Source of the DNA: RUG420 sp045642465
GTDB lineage: Bacteria; Bacillota; Clostridia; Oscillospirales; Acutalibacteraceae
Direction of reading: 5' to 3'
Assembly (NCBI GenBank): GCA_045642465.1
Contig: JAZUIY010000015.1
Span: forward strand, 620,001-684,000
DNA: 64,000 bases
The notes below the pieces were generated by a model that did no database searches, was not told where the DNA came from, and saw only the letters and a list, made by a program, of their open reading frames with translations. Positions 1 to 8,114 of the stretch are shown here, piece after piece. Positions within the stretch are counted from its first letter, which is position 1, and each line of letters opens with the position of its first letter. A program made the translations under genes and the position numbers.

Positions 1-1045
1 CTACCAGCTTTTTTAAGAACTTCATGATGCCGGTGTTGCTCGGCACAATTTTAATGACAGCCAGCAGGGTACCAATGACAATACCAATGGCAAGGCCTAA
101 AACGGCAATAATCATGGTATTTCTGAGACCTAAGAGAACGGTCTTGTAACCGCCGTTGTCGGCAAAGGACTTCCAGAAGACATCCCATTTGCCGGTGAAG
201 GCGTTATACTTCTTCACTAGTGCCTTAGCCGGGGCTTCGTCAATGATGACAAAGTCAATGTTGCCGTTCAGCATATCCTGAACGGCCATGCCGCCGTTGT
301 CGTATCCGTTGGATTTGGCCTTTAAGCCGGCGAAGCCGAAGCTTTCGTCACCGTCTACGTAGAGCTTGCCGGTGGTGCCGTTCTGGGTGCCGATGGTAAC
401 GGAACTATCCAGTCCGTTCAAAACGGCTTCCACAGAGGCCAAGTCCTTGCAGCCATCAAAGCGGGTGTCATTTTCTTTGACAATGATATACTGAGAAGCG
501 TTGTAATAAGAGTTGGAGAAATTGACATAAGCTTTTCTGGCTTCGTTGACGGTGAGGCCTGCGGCAACAATGTCACCGTAGCCGGAGTCAATATAGGAGA
601 GAACGGCGTCAAAGTCCATGTTGACCAGAACCAGTTCTTTGCCAATAGACTGGGCAAACTCGCTCATGATTTCCATGTCAATGCCATAGGCCAGTTCGCC
701 TTCCATATATTCAAATGGGGCAAAGGCAATGTTAGAAGCAACTACCAACTGGTCTTTGGAGTCGTCTTTTTGATTGATTGGGATGCCGGTAGGCTCTCCA
801 TCGCCAAAATATTTTTCGGTGATTTCATCAAAAGTACCGTTATCCTGGATTTCTGCAATGAAGTTGTTTAATTGCTGAAGCAGTTCTGGTTCGTTTTTGT
901 TTACACCAAAGGCGTATTCTTCCGAAGTCAGAGGAACGTCAATCAGCTTTACTGTGTCACTGGTTTTGGCTTTTCCGCATCCGGTGAAGGACAGCAGAAG
1001 CACCAGAATCAGCGCCAAAGCAAAAAAGCGTTTCTGGTTTTTCAT
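1..1045 (-). CDS. Amino-acid ABC transporter, fused substrate-binding lipoprotein and permease (3' part cut by window edge)
   Basis: Starts at an ATG preceded by AAGGAGA; 348 codons are inside the window and the gene runs off its left edge. The N-terminus is a lipoprotein signal (LLLSFTGC, lipid Cys23), so the binding domain should sit outside the membrane. Residues about 98-280 are a family 3 solute-binding domain (APFEY, GIDMEI, AGLTVNEAR, GTQNGTTG, DFVIIDEAPAK). Residues about 297 onward begin the HisM/GlnP-type permease (GLRNTMIIAVLGLAIGI). Oddly, residues 31-82 (LIDVPLTSEEYAFGV to EKYFG) match the C-terminal end of such domains, so the domain looks circularly permuted. The family imports polar amino acids together with a separate ATPase that lies outside the window. 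The exact amino acid cannot be read from the sequence. Confidence 0.88.
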   Translation of the reverse strand, partial: MKNQKRFFALALILVLLLSFTGCGKAKTSDTVKLIDVPLTSEEYAFGVNKNEPELLQQLNNFIAEIQDNGTFDEITEKYFGDGEPTGIPINQKDDSKDQLVVASNIAFAPFEYMEGELAYGIDMEIMSEFAQSIGKELVLVNMDFDAVLSYIDSGYGDIVAAGLTVNEARKAYVNFSNSYYNASQYIIVKENDTRFDGCKDLASVEAVLNGLDSSVTIGTQNGTTGKLYVDGDESFGFAGLKAKSNGYDNGGMAVQDMLNGNIDFVIIDEAPAKALVKKYNAFTGKWDVFWKSFADNGGYKTVLLGLRNTMIIAVLGLAIGIVIGTLLAVIKIVPSNTGIMKFLKKLV

Positions 1046-1129
1046 AGGAAATCTCCTTGATTGAATAGATTAGAATAAATTATACTTTATACGCGCATGA
1101 AAAGGCAAATAAGAAGAGAGGTGAAAACC

Positions 1130-2047
1130 GTGTTTTACAACTCACTGAGTGACTATTTGAAGGATACCTATGGAGAGAAACTCTATAAGGTTTCTCTGTC
1201 CGCCGGATGCACCTGTCCGAACCGGGACGGCACCTTGGGGACCGGAGGCTGCACCTTCTGTTCTGCCGGTGGGTCCGGAGACTTTGCAGCTTCGGCAGAA
1301 GACGGTTTTACCACCCAGTTTGCTGCAGCCAAGGAGCGGGTGAAACGCAAGCACACCGGCAGCAAGTACATTGCCTATTTCCAGAGTTACACCGGAACCT
1401 ATGGGGAACTTGAACGGCTGACAAAGCTTTACATGGAAGCCATTTCTGACCCAGATGTGGCCATTTTGTCTATTGCCACCCGTCCGGATTGCCTAGGGCC
1501 GGAGGTCCTGGAACTGCTGAAGAAGTTGCGGGCCATAAAACCGGTTTGGATTGAATTGGGGCTGCAGACCTCCAATGAGGAAACCGCCAAAGCGGTGCGC
1601 CGGGGCTACACCAACGAAGTCTATGAAAAGGCAGTAATAGCCTTGAATGCCTTAGACATTAAAATAGTAACCCACATTATTCTGGGACTGCCGGGGGAAA
1701 CGGAAGAGGATATGCTTGCTTCCGTACGCTACGCTTGCGCCCAAGGTACCTGGGGATTAAAATTACAATTGCTCCATGTGCTAAAAGGAACGGACCTGGC
1801 CAAAGATTATGAAGCCGGTTTGTTTGCCACTTTGGAGGAAGATACGTATATAGATTTGCTCTGCCGTCTGCTGCCGCAGATTCCGAAGGACGTGGTCATT
1901 CACCGCCTGACGGGAGACGGCCCGAAAAAGATTCTCATTGCCCCTTTGTGGAGTGGGAACAAACGGGAAGTGCTGAACCGGTTAACCAGGACACTGACAG
2001 AGCGAAATATTGAACAGGGGAGTGCCTATGAAGGTAACCAATTATGA
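1130..2047 (+). CDS. yhcC: TIGR01212-type radical SAM protein (YhcC-like)
   Basis: The protein has about 305 residues. The signature is CTCPNRDGTLG followed by GGCTFC near the N-terminus, giving Cys29, Cys41 and Cys44 as probable [4Fe-4S] ligands with the long CX11CX2C spacing of this family. Later motifs include IELGLQTSNEETA and HIILGLPGETEEDM. I prefer the GTG at 1130 because AGAGGTG lies just upstream and YhcC proteins start at about this point; an in-frame ATG at 1097 has no ribosome binding site. The family's substrate is not well established. It overlaps the phosphoesterase start by 20 bases, so the two are probably translationally coupled. Confidence 0.88.
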   Translation: MFYNSLSDYLKDTYGEKLYKVSLSAGCTCPNRDGTLGTGGCTFCSAGGSGDFAASAEDGFTTQFAAAKERVKRKHTGSKYIAYFQSYTGTYGELERLTKLYMEAISDPDVAILSIATRPDCLGPEVLELLKKLRAIKPVWIELGLQTSNEETAKAVRRGYTNEVYEKAVIALNALDIKIVTHIILGLPGETEEDMLASVRYACAQGTWGLKLQLLHVLKGTDLAKDYEAGLFATLEEDTYIDLLCRLLPQIPKDVVIHRLTGDGPKKILIAPLWSGNKREVLNRLTRTLTERNIEQGSAYEGNQL

Positions 2048-2732
2048 TATTTTGGATCCGCGCCTAAGCCGGGATTACACCATGGTGATGCTGTCGGATT
2101 TACACAATAAAAGATATAAGCGCATTCTCCGTAAGGTGAAGCGTCTGAAGCCGGACTACATTTTGCTCTGTGGAGACTTTGTAGACCGCCACTTTAAAAC
2201 CTACAAGCGGGCCATGCCGTTTATGAGAAAGATTGCAGACATTGCCCCTTGTTATTTTTCCTATGGAAACCACGAAATTAAGTTCCCGAAGCTGACGGCA
2301 GAGGAACTGACGGAAGCCGGCATTACCGTGCTGGATAACCGCTTTGTCCGGGTAACAGATTTTACCTTTGGCGGCCAAATTCCTATTGGAGCATCCGAAG
2401 AAATGGGAAACCCGGTTACCCTGGACTGGCTGGATGACTTTGAAAAAGCCAATGGCTTTAGAATTCTGCTTTGCCACCATCCGGAAGAATACTTGAAGTA
2501 CGTGAAGGGGAAAGACATAGACTTAACTTTGTCCGGCCACGCTCATGGCGGACAGTGGGTGCTTTTTGGCCACGGCATTTTGGCACCGGGTCAGGGCTTA
2601 TTCCCGAAGTATACCCACGGTCAGTTTGACCACTTTATTGTAGGCGCCGGCTGCTCCAACCCGCCGGGTCCGCTGATTCCAAGAATCCATAACCCAAAAG
2701 AAATTGTAAAACTGAATTTTCAGAAGGTATAA
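2028..2732 (+). CDS. Calcineurin-like metallophosphoesterase
   Basis: The protein has 234 residues. It shows the metallophosphoesterase motif series: SDLHNK (DxH), GDFVDRH (GDxxD), YGNHE (GNHE), then CHHPEE and SGHAHGGQW (GHxH), which together ligate two metal ions. The ATG at 2028 is chosen over the upstream in-frame TTG at 2010 because AGGGGAG precedes it. It has no clear signal peptide and no long N-terminal membrane segment, unlike the YkuE/YaeI membrane-linked members it otherwise resembles. Substrate unknown. It is second in a two-gene unit closed by a strong terminator. Confidence 0.88.
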   Translation: MKVTNYDILDPRLSRDYTMVMLSDLHNKRYKRILRKVKRLKPDYILLCGDFVDRHFKTYKRAMPFMRKIADIAPCYFSYGNHEIKFPKLTAEELTEAGITVLDNRFVRVTDFTFGGQIPIGASEEMGNPVTLDWLDDFEKANGFRILLCHHPEEYLKYVKGKDIDLTLSGHAHGGQWVLFGHGILAPGQGLFPKYTHGQFDHFIVGAGCSNPPGPLIPRIHNPKEIVKLNFQKV

Positions 2733-2737
2733 AGAGA

Positions 2738-2766
2738 AAAGGACCAGCCTGAAGGCTGGTCCTTTT
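2738..2766 (+). terminator. Rho-independent terminator after the phosphoesterase
   Basis: AAAGGACCAGCC and GGCTGGTCCTTTT form an 11-12 bp stem with a short loop and a T-run, directly after the stop codon. Confidence 0.9.
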
Positions 2767-2872
2767 CCACTAAAATAAACCATACAATAAAAGGAGCATA
2801 AAACATGAAAACTAGAAAGGAGTAAGTATTATGAAATTTAATAGAAAGGAAAGTTATTAAAAGGAGTACTTA
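2767..2872 (+). other. Short AT-rich region with two ribosome-site plus micro-ORF units
   Basis: There is no normal gene here. Two perfect ribosome binding sites are each followed by a tiny ORF: AAAGGAG then ATG at 2805 (6 codons, MKTRKE) and AAAGGAG then ATG at 2831 (9 codons, MKFNRKESY). A third AAAAGGAG follows at about 2862. They may be leader peptides, decayed copies of small genes, or chance. Confidence 0.3.
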
Positions 2873-3055
2873 TTAAAAGAGGTCAATGATTTCGTCTAGG
2901 ATGTAAAGTTCATCCATATAATCCATGTCCTCGTCAAAGAGAGGACGGTCGTCAAACAGATGTTCCACTTTCCCGTTTTCATCCGTAATAGGATCCATAA
3001 AGGATTTGTGGTGTTTGTTCTGATTTGGAATTTGTTTGTTATGATTCTTAAACAT
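2873..3055 (-). CDS. Small acidic protein of unknown function
   Basis: Sixty residues, starting MFKNHNKQIP, with a basic, polar N-terminal third and a very acidic C-terminal half (DDRPLFDEDMDYMDELYILDEIIDLF, shown here only as a run of D/E with aromatic residues). The ATG is preceded by a strong GGGAGGGG ribosome binding site, which is the main support for it being real. No signal peptide or membrane segment. It lies downstream of tRNA-Leu on the same strand, beyond that gene's terminator. I do not recognise the family. Confidence 0.6.
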   Translation of the reverse strand: MFKNHNKQIPNQNKHHKSFMDPITDENGKVEHLFDDRPLFDEDMDYMDELYILDEIIDLF

Positions 3056-3129
3056 GAGAACCCCTCCCTTTGACTACAGTATAGCGTAGCCCTCAAAAAG
3101 ATGAGCCCAAAAAGTGGGACAATGAAAAG

Positions 3130-3164
3130 AAAAAGAAAAAAGCCCCCGGAACCATTCCGAGGGT
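3130..3164 (-). terminator. Terminator of tRNA-Leu
   Basis: On the minus strand CCCTCGGAA and TTCCGGGGG pair (9 bp with one G-T) and are followed by CTTTTTTC, just after the encoded CCA of the tRNA. Confidence 0.85.
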
Positions 3165-3166
3165 CA

Positions 3167-3249
3167 TGGTGCGCCCGACGGGACTTGAACCCGTATGCGT
3201 AGGCACAGGCTCCTAAAACCTGCGTGTCTGCCAATTCCACCACAGGCGC
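3167..3249 (-). tRNA. tRNA-Leu (anticodon UAG), CCA encoded
   Basis: Read on the minus strand, the acceptor arms GCGCCTG and CGGGCGC pair with one G-T. The anticodon loop TTTAGGA contains TAG, there is a long variable arm typical of leucine tRNAs, and the T-arm shows GGGTTCAAGTCCC. The discriminator A is followed by an encoded CCA. Confidence 0.95.
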
Positions 3250-3262
3250 ACGTGCGGGACAT

Positions 3263-3291
3263 ATTATACAAGGTTTCGGGTGTCTTTTCAA
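3263..3291 (-). promoter_or_regulatory. Promoter of tRNA-Leu
   Basis: TTGAAA, exactly 17 bp, then TATAAT on the minus strand, placed a few bases before the tRNA 5' end. It is close to the sigma-A consensus, as expected for a stable RNA gene. Confidence 0.85.
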
Positions 3292-3313
3292 CTAAATGGA
3301 CTGTCCGAAAGTA

Positions 3314-3342
3314 TGGACAATCACAATATGTAGTGGTAAAGT
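3314..3342 (+). promoter_or_regulatory. Probable promoter of the WYL regulator gene
   Basis: TGGACA, 17 bp, TAAAGT. The -35 box lies in a small inverted repeat (TGTCC, 8 bp, GGACA), which could be an operator. A second possible -10 (TATAGT) lies further downstream, so the start site is uncertain. Confidence 0.45.
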
Positions 3343-3372
3343 TATTATAAGTATAGTACGGGAGGTGGAATT

Positions 3373-4392
3373 TTGGCCGGAACGGATAGTACAAAAAAGA
3401 AATTACTGTACCTCATAGATATTTTAAAGGAATATTCCGATGAGGAACATCCGCTGTCTGCCAACGACATCTGCACCATGCTGAAAGAAGACTATGGGGT
3501 AGACGCCGAACGAAAATCCATTTATACAGACTTAAAAGTATTGCAGGATTATGGCTATGACATAGAAAAGGTTTCCACTCCGAAAAAGGGCGTGTACCTG
3601 GGAGAACGAGAATACCAGGTGCCGGAAGTGCGGCTCCTTGTGGATGCTGTGCAGGCCGCGTCCTTTATCAGCCCGAAGAAGACTGCGGAGCTGACCAAGA
3701 AGATTACCGCTGTGCTCAGTGAGAACGAGCGCAGTCTGGTGGCAGATAAAGCTTATAAGAATGAGCGGATCAAGACCGGCAATGAGTCCATTTATTACAC
3801 CATTGACGCCTTGGCCAAAGCCATTCATGAAAAACGGAAAGTGCGCCTGCACTATATCCGCTATATGACCACTTCCGGCAGTACGCCGCACCGGGTAGAG
3901 CAAATCTTCACTTTGTCTCCGTATGCACTGGTTTGGTCTGATGACCACTACTATGCCGTTTGCAACAACGCCAAATACGACAACTTCATGTCGGTCCGGG
4001 TGGACCGCATTAAGTCCGTAGATTTGCTCATGGATCCTATCCGGGACTGCGGCGAATTCTCGGGATACACTGACGGCTTTGACGTAGTGGACTATACTCA
4101 GAAAAACTTCAACGGCTTCTCCGGCGAGACCACGGTAGTGGAATTGCTCTGCAGCAACGACTTGCTGCAAACCGTCATTGACCGGTTCGGAGAAGACGTA
4201 TCCATCCGGGAGGCGGATGACGACAAGTTCACGGTGGCGGTTACCGCTGCCATTTCCGACGGCTTCTACAACTGGGTAAGCCAGTTTGATGAAAAGATGC
4301 TGGTATTGACCCCGGCTTCCGTTCAGGAAGAACTGATCCGCCGCGCAGAATCTACCCTGGCCATTTATCGGGGCTTAAAAAAGGAGTCCTAA
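3373..4392 (+). CDS. WYL-domain transcriptional regulator with N-terminal helix-turn-helix
   Basis: The protein has 339 residues. Residues about 5-75 form a winged HTH (LSANDICTMLKEDYG, RKSIYTDLKVLQDYGYDI). Residues about 140-230 are a WYL domain (IRYMTTSG, TLSPYALVWSDDHYYAVCNN, VRVDRIKSVD), followed by a WCX-like C-terminal part. WYL domains bind ligands, often nucleotides or nucleic acid, and modulate DNA binding. The start is a TTG placed correctly after GGAGGTG. The queH ATG directly abuts its TAA, so the two are one transcription unit. Target genes are not evident from the sequence. Confidence 0.88.
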   Translation: MAGTDSTKKKLLYLIDILKEYSDEEHPLSANDICTMLKEDYGVDAERKSIYTDLKVLQDYGYDIEKVSTPKKGVYLGEREYQVPEVRLLVDAVQAASFISPKKTAELTKKITAVLSENERSLVADKAYKNERIKTGNESIYYTIDALAKAIHEKRKVRLHYIRYMTTSGSTPHRVEQIFTLSPYALVWSDDHYYAVCNNAKYDNFMSVRVDRIKSVDLLMDPIRDCGEFSGYTDGFDVVDYTQKNFNGFSGETTVVELLCSNDLLQTVIDRFGEDVSIREADDDKFTVAVTAAISDGFYNWVSQFDEKMLVLTPASVQEELIRRAESTLAIYRGLKKES

Positions 4393-5001
4393 ATGGAACG
4401 GGTGAATTACCAAAAACAATGTGAAGCCGTGCTGGCTTCTTTCAAGGACAAGCCGCGGCTGCTGCTTCACAGCTGCTGTGGGCCATGCTCCAGTTATGTG
4501 TTGGAATATCTGGCACCATATTTTGACATTACGGTGCTTTACTATAATCCCAGCATTTTCCCGGAGGAGGAATATCTGCATCGCAAAGCAGAACAACAAC
4601 GTCTGATAAAGGAAATGAATGACCAAGGGGTTAGCATTTGCTTTGTTGAAGGGGACTATTCCCACGACGCGTTCCTTCAGTTCATTGCCGGACACGAAGG
4701 GGACGAAGAGGGAGGAACCCGCTGCCACCTCTGTTATGAACAGCGCCTGCTGGGGGCAGTCAACTATGCTGCCGAACACCAGTTCCCATGGTTTTGTACC
4801 ACTTTGTCTGTGAGCCCGTATAAGAATGCGGAGCTGCTCAACGAGATTGGTCAGCGCCTGGGGAAGGAAAAGGGCGTGCAGTACCTGCCATCTGACTTTA
4901 AAAAGCGGGATGGGTACAAGCGTTCCATAGCCCTTTCCAAAGAATATAACCTTTATAGACAAGACTACTGCGGATGCGAATTCTGCAGTCACGGAGGTTA
5001 A
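4393..5001 (+). CDS. queH: Epoxyqueuosine reductase QueH
   Basis: The protein has 202 residues of the former DUF208 family, which performs the last step of queuosine synthesis (epoxyqueuosine to queuosine in tRNA) in organisms lacking the cobalamin enzyme QueG. The diagnostic cysteines are visible: HSCCGPCS near residue 28, CHLCYEQR in the middle and YCGCEFC at the C-terminus, which together hold an iron-sulfur cluster and a second metal. The ATG directly follows the WYL regulator stop, and the upstream gene ends in AAAAAGGAG, which serves as the ribosome binding site. Confidence 0.92.
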   Translation: MERVNYQKQCEAVLASFKDKPRLLLHSCCGPCSSYVLEYLAPYFDITVLYYNPSIFPEEEYLHRKAEQQRLIKEMNDQGVSICFVEGDYSHDAFLQFIAGHEGDEEGGTRCHLCYEQRLLGAVNYAAEHQFPWFCTTLSVSPYKNAELLNEIGQRLGKEKGVQYLPSDFKKRDGYKRSIALSKEYNLYRQDYCGCEFCSHGG

Positions 5002-5003
5002 TC

Positions 5004-6392
5004 ATGAAAAAACGAAATCCGGATGAATTCCGAAAAATTGTCATGTTTAATTTGAGCTTGCTGATTTTGCTGAGCTTAACCGTTGCCTTTGCATACGCCT
5101 GGATTAAATACTTCAACGTAGGTATTATTTGGGCCTTTGACCGCAGAGGTAACTACTTAATTATTGTTCTCTACTTTATCTTCCAGTACCTGTTCTCCAG
5201 AATTTACGGTGCCTTGAAGATAGACCAGTATAAAGTATCCAATATTGTGTATTCTCAGGGCCTAGCCACGGCCATTGTAGACGTACTGATGTACCTGGTA
5301 ATGTCTCTGGTAGCCCGTAAGCTGGTATCTGTTGCCGTACTTGCCATTTTGTTCGTGGTACAGATGGGCATCATTTTGATTTGGGCTTATTTAGGTACCT
5401 TCCTTTATAACCGGCTGTATCCGCCAAGAAACTTAGTGGTTATTTACTCTTACCATTCCGCTACCAATCTGGTGCGGAAAATGTCTGTCCGTGATGATCA
5501 GTTCCATATTTGTGAAGCAGTCAACGTAGAACAGGGAATGGACTTTATTAAAGAGCGGATCAATGCCTACGACGGCGCCATTATCTGTGATATTACCGGT
5601 TCCCTCCGAAACGATATTTTGAAATATTGTTATGATCAGGGGAAACTGACCTACGTTACCCCGAAACTGTCCGACATCATTCTCAGTGGGGCAGAAGAAA
5701 TTCACCTCTTTGACACACCGCTGCTGCTTTGCCGCAATACCGGCATCAGCTTCGAACAACGCTTCTTTAAGCGCGTCATAGACATTGTGGTCTCCTTAAT
5801 CGGCCTGGTTGTTATGAGCCCGTTTATGCTGATTACCGCCATTGCCATTAAAGCCTATGACGGCGGTCCGGTCTTCTTTAAGCAGGACCGCGTTACCAAA
5901 GACGGCAAAGTATTCAAAATTATTAAGTTCCGCAGCATGAGAGAAAATGCGGATGCCGACAATGACGGCAAAGCCCATTCCGCTACCAAAGACGATGACC
6001 GTATTACCCCGGTGGGCAAGATTATCCGTGCCTGTCGTATGGACGAGTTCCCTCAGATTTTCAATATTCTGAAAGGGGAAATGTCTGTGGTTGGCCCACG
6101 TCCGGAATGCGTGGAAAATGTGGAACAGTATACCAAGGAAATTCCGGAATTCCCGTACCGCTTAAAGGTCAAGGCCGGCCTTACCGGCTATGCCCAAATT
6201 TATGGGAAGTACAATACCACCGCTTATGACAAATTGAAGCTGGATCTGAACTACATTGAAAACTATTCTATTAGTGAAGATTTGCGTCTCATTTTCCAGA
6301 CGGTAAAAGTGCTCTTCATGAAAGAGTCCACCGAAGGGTTTGATGCACCGGAAATCAATGATCATTCCGCCAGCGGAAAGGCCCAAAGTTAA
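5004..6392 (+). CDS. Undecaprenyl-phosphate sugar phosphotransferase (bacterial sugar transferase family)
   Basis: The protein has 462 residues. There are four or five hydrophobic segments in the first 130 residues, then a nucleotide-binding-like middle, then the catalytic domain from about residue 255 (KRVIDIVVSLIGL, GPVFFKQDRV, IIKFRSMRENAD, MDEFPQIFNILKGEMSVVGPRPE, GLTGYAQIYGKYNT). This WcaJ/EpsL-type enzyme transfers a sugar-1-phosphate from a nucleotide sugar to the lipid carrier, starting surface polysaccharide units. The ATG is preceded by GGAGG that overlaps the end of queH. The sugar specificity cannot be read. Confidence 0.9.
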   Translation: MKKRNPDEFRKIVMFNLSLLILLSLTVAFAYAWIKYFNVGIIWAFDRRGNYLIIVLYFIFQYLFSRIYGALKIDQYKVSNIVYSQGLATAIVDVLMYLVMSLVARKLVSVAVLAILFVVQMGIILIWAYLGTFLYNRLYPPRNLVVIYSYHSATNLVRKMSVRDDQFHICEAVNVEQGMDFIKERINAYDGAIICDITGSLRNDILKYCYDQGKLTYVTPKLSDIILSGAEEIHLFDTPLLLCRNTGISFEQRFFKRVIDIVVSLIGLVVMSPFMLITAIAIKAYDGGPVFFKQDRVTKDGKVFKIIKFRSMRENADADNDGKAHSATKDDDRITPVGKIIRACRMDEFPQIFNILKGEMSVVGPRPECVENVEQYTKEIPEFPYRLKVKAGLTGYAQIYGKYNTTAYDKLKLDLNYIENYSISEDLRLIFQTVKVLFMKESTEGFDAPEINDHSASGKAQS

Positions 6393-6403
6393 GCTCCCCA
6401 AAA

Positions 6404-6441
6404 ATAAGAAAAGACAGTGCCTTGGCACTGTCTTTTCTTGG
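6404..6441 (+). terminator. Terminator of the WYL-queH-sugar transferase operon
   Basis: AAGAAAAGACAGTGCC and its complement around a TTG loop form a stem of about 15 bp ending in a T-rich tail. Confidence 0.88.
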
Positions 6442-6454
6442 TACTTTTTGAAAA

Positions 6455-6555
6455 AAGGGTAGAAGAAAAGAGCTAGTCCGCCAACCAGCTCTTCTCCCGT
6501 TGCATTGGGAATGTTCATAAAGAACATCTGCACAGAAAGGATAGGGTGTATCCTC
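6455..6555 (-). ncRNA. Candidate structured small RNA with own promoter and terminator
   Basis: On the minus strand a promoter (TGTACA at 6585-6590, 17 bp, TATTAT at 6562-6567) predicts a start near 6555. The predicted RNA of about 100 nt contains three hairpins: GGATA/TATCC at its 5' end, ATGTTC/GAACAT around 6511-6527, and a 9-bp stem GAGCTGGTT/GACTAGCTC (6470-6491) followed by TTTTCTTCT. No convincing ribosome site with an ORF lies inside. I do not recognise it as a known RNA family. Confidence 0.4.
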
Positions 6556-6590
6556 ACCTATATAATACACAAGCCTAACTAAAATGTACA

Positions 6591-6799
6591 TAAAAATTAA
6601 AAAAATCTTAAAAAAATCACAAAATCCCAATTTCATTGTACGCGTTCAAAAATCTTTACCAAAGGCTGTTTTTATTATAACTACGCGAAAAACAATGGTG
6701 TTGATATCCTTTACGGTTTAAACAAACCTGAAAGGTTGTCCTATTTTTTTGTATATGTATAAAAACGTGATTCACAAGCGTGCATCACTTTTGTACATG
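6591..6799. other. AT-rich intergenic region without an identifiable gene
   Basis: Between the candidate RNA promoter and the ackA terminator I see AT-rich sequence with several T-runs, but no ORF with a ribosome site and no clear terminator. It may contain undetected regulatory sequence. Confidence 0.4.
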
Positions 6800-6826
6800 G
6801 AAAAAGGCCCCAAAAGGGGCCTTTCA
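6800..6826 (-). terminator. Terminator of ackA
   Basis: Minus strand: GGCCCC, TTTT loop, GGGGCC, then TTTTTCC. It lies 21 bases after the ackA stop. Confidence 0.88.
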
Positions 6827-6847
6827 AAAGTGTGCTTATTTTAAAGT

Positions 6848-8038
6848 TTACAGTTTCTCAACAATATCACGGGTGTCTCTGGCAATCATGAGTTCTTCGT
6901 TGGTTGGAATCAAGAAGACTTTTACCTTGGAATCTGCAGTGGAAAGACAGGTTTCTTTGCCTCTGAGGCCATCGTTTACGGAAGCATCCAGTTCAATGCC
7001 GAATGGCTTCAGGTAGTTGCAGATGGCAGCGCGGGTTTCCGGACCATTTTCACCAATGCCTGCGGTGAAGCAGATGGCGTCCAGACCGCCCAAAGCTACG
7101 GCATAAGAACCAATGAGTTTAGCAATCTGATAATACAGAATGTCTAAGCAGAGCTGTGCACGGTGGTTACCGTCTGCAGCAGCAGCTTCAATGTCTCTGG
7201 CGTCGGAAGAAATACCGGAAACGCCAAGGAAGCCGGACTTCTTGTTCATCATGTCAGAAGTTTCGGCAGGGGTGAGGCCTTCCTTTTCCATAATGAAGGT
7301 AATGGCGGATGGGTCAACTGCACCGCAGCGGGAACCCATGATGAAGCCGTCCAACGGGGTAAGACCCATGGTGGTATCAATTACCTTACCATCCTTAATG
7401 GCGGAAAGGGAGGAACCGTTGCCCAAGTGGCAAACAATAACCTTATTGAATTCCGGATGGAGTTCTTTCAGTCTGGCACTTACAAAACGGTGGGAAGTAC
7501 CGTGGAAACCGTACTTACGAACCTGATATTTTTCATAGTATTCGTATGGAAGCGGATACATGAATGCCTTTTCCGGCATGGTGCTGTGGAAGGCGTTGTC
7601 AAATACAACAACCTGAGGAGTGTCGCCGAATACTTCCTGTGCAGCGCGGATACCCTGAAGGTGAGCAGCGTTGTGAAGTGGAGCTAAGTCAATGAGAGAT
7701 TCAATGCCCTTAATGACGTCTTCGTCAACCAGAACGGATTCTTTGAAGAGTGCACCACCCTGTACAATACGGTGACCGATTGCGGAAATGTCGTCTAAAG
7801 AATCAATGACCTTTAAGTCACCCTCGGTGAGGTTTTTCTTTACTTCCAAGAAAGCTTCGGTGTGGTTGTTGAAGATCTTGTCATAAGATACCTTCCTACC
7901 GTCGCCGGTCTTGCTGGTAATACGGCCGTCAATGCCGATGCGTTCTACCAAACCCTTGGCCATGACAGATTCGTCAGCCATGTTGATGAGCTGGTACTTC
8001 AGAGAGGAACTACCACAGTTGATTACAAGAATAATCAT
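6848..8038 (-). CDS. ackA: Acetate kinase
   Basis: The 396 residues are the normal length for AckA. It converts acetyl phosphate and ADP to acetate and ATP in the cytoplasm, a main ATP-yielding step of fermentation. Motifs include VINCGSSSLKYQ at the N-terminus, FDNAFHSTMP, HGTSHRFVS, HLGNGSSLSAI and FTAGIGENGPETR. The ATG is preceded by AAAGGAG. No phosphotransacetylase gene is adjacent, so ackA is a single-gene unit here with its own promoter and terminator. Confidence 0.96.
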   Translation of the reverse strand: MIILVINCGSSSLKYQLINMADESVMAKGLVERIGIDGRITSKTGDGRKVSYDKIFNNHTEAFLEVKKNLTEGDLKVIDSLDDISAIGHRIVQGGALFKESVLVDEDVIKGIESLIDLAPLHNAAHLQGIRAAQEVFGDTPQVVVFDNAFHSTMPEKAFMYPLPYEYYEKYQVRKYGFHGTSHRFVSARLKELHPEFNKVIVCHLGNGSSLSAIKDGKVIDTTMGLTPLDGFIMGSRCGAVDPSAITFIMEKEGLTPAETSDMMNKKSGFLGVSGISSDARDIEAAAADGNHRAQLCLDILYYQIAKLIGSYAVALGGLDAICFTAGIGENGPETRAAICNYLKPFGIELDASVNDGLRGKETCLSTADSKVKVFLIPTNEELMIARDTRDIVEKL

Positions 8039-8085
8039 GCTACGACTCCTTTTTCGTTGAGTTTATTTTTTTACAGATTGAGAAA

Positions 8086-8114
8086 ATTATAGCACAAGTG
8101 GTACTGCGGTAAAA
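8086..8114 (-). promoter_or_regulatory. Promoter of ackA
   Basis: A perfect TATAAT on the minus strand at 8086-8091, with a weak -35 (TTTTAC) 17 bp upstream, about 50 bp before the ackA ATG. Confidence 0.65.

Noticed and set aside
1097..1129. Longer start for the radical SAM gene at the ATG 1097
   Set aside because: No ribosome binding site precedes it, while GTG 1130 has AGAGGTG at correct spacing and matches the usual family N-terminus.
6162..6557. A minus-strand frame overlapping the candidate small RNA and the sugar transferase gene
   Set aside because: It lacks a ribosome site, runs through two terminators, and its second half is antisense to a certain gene.
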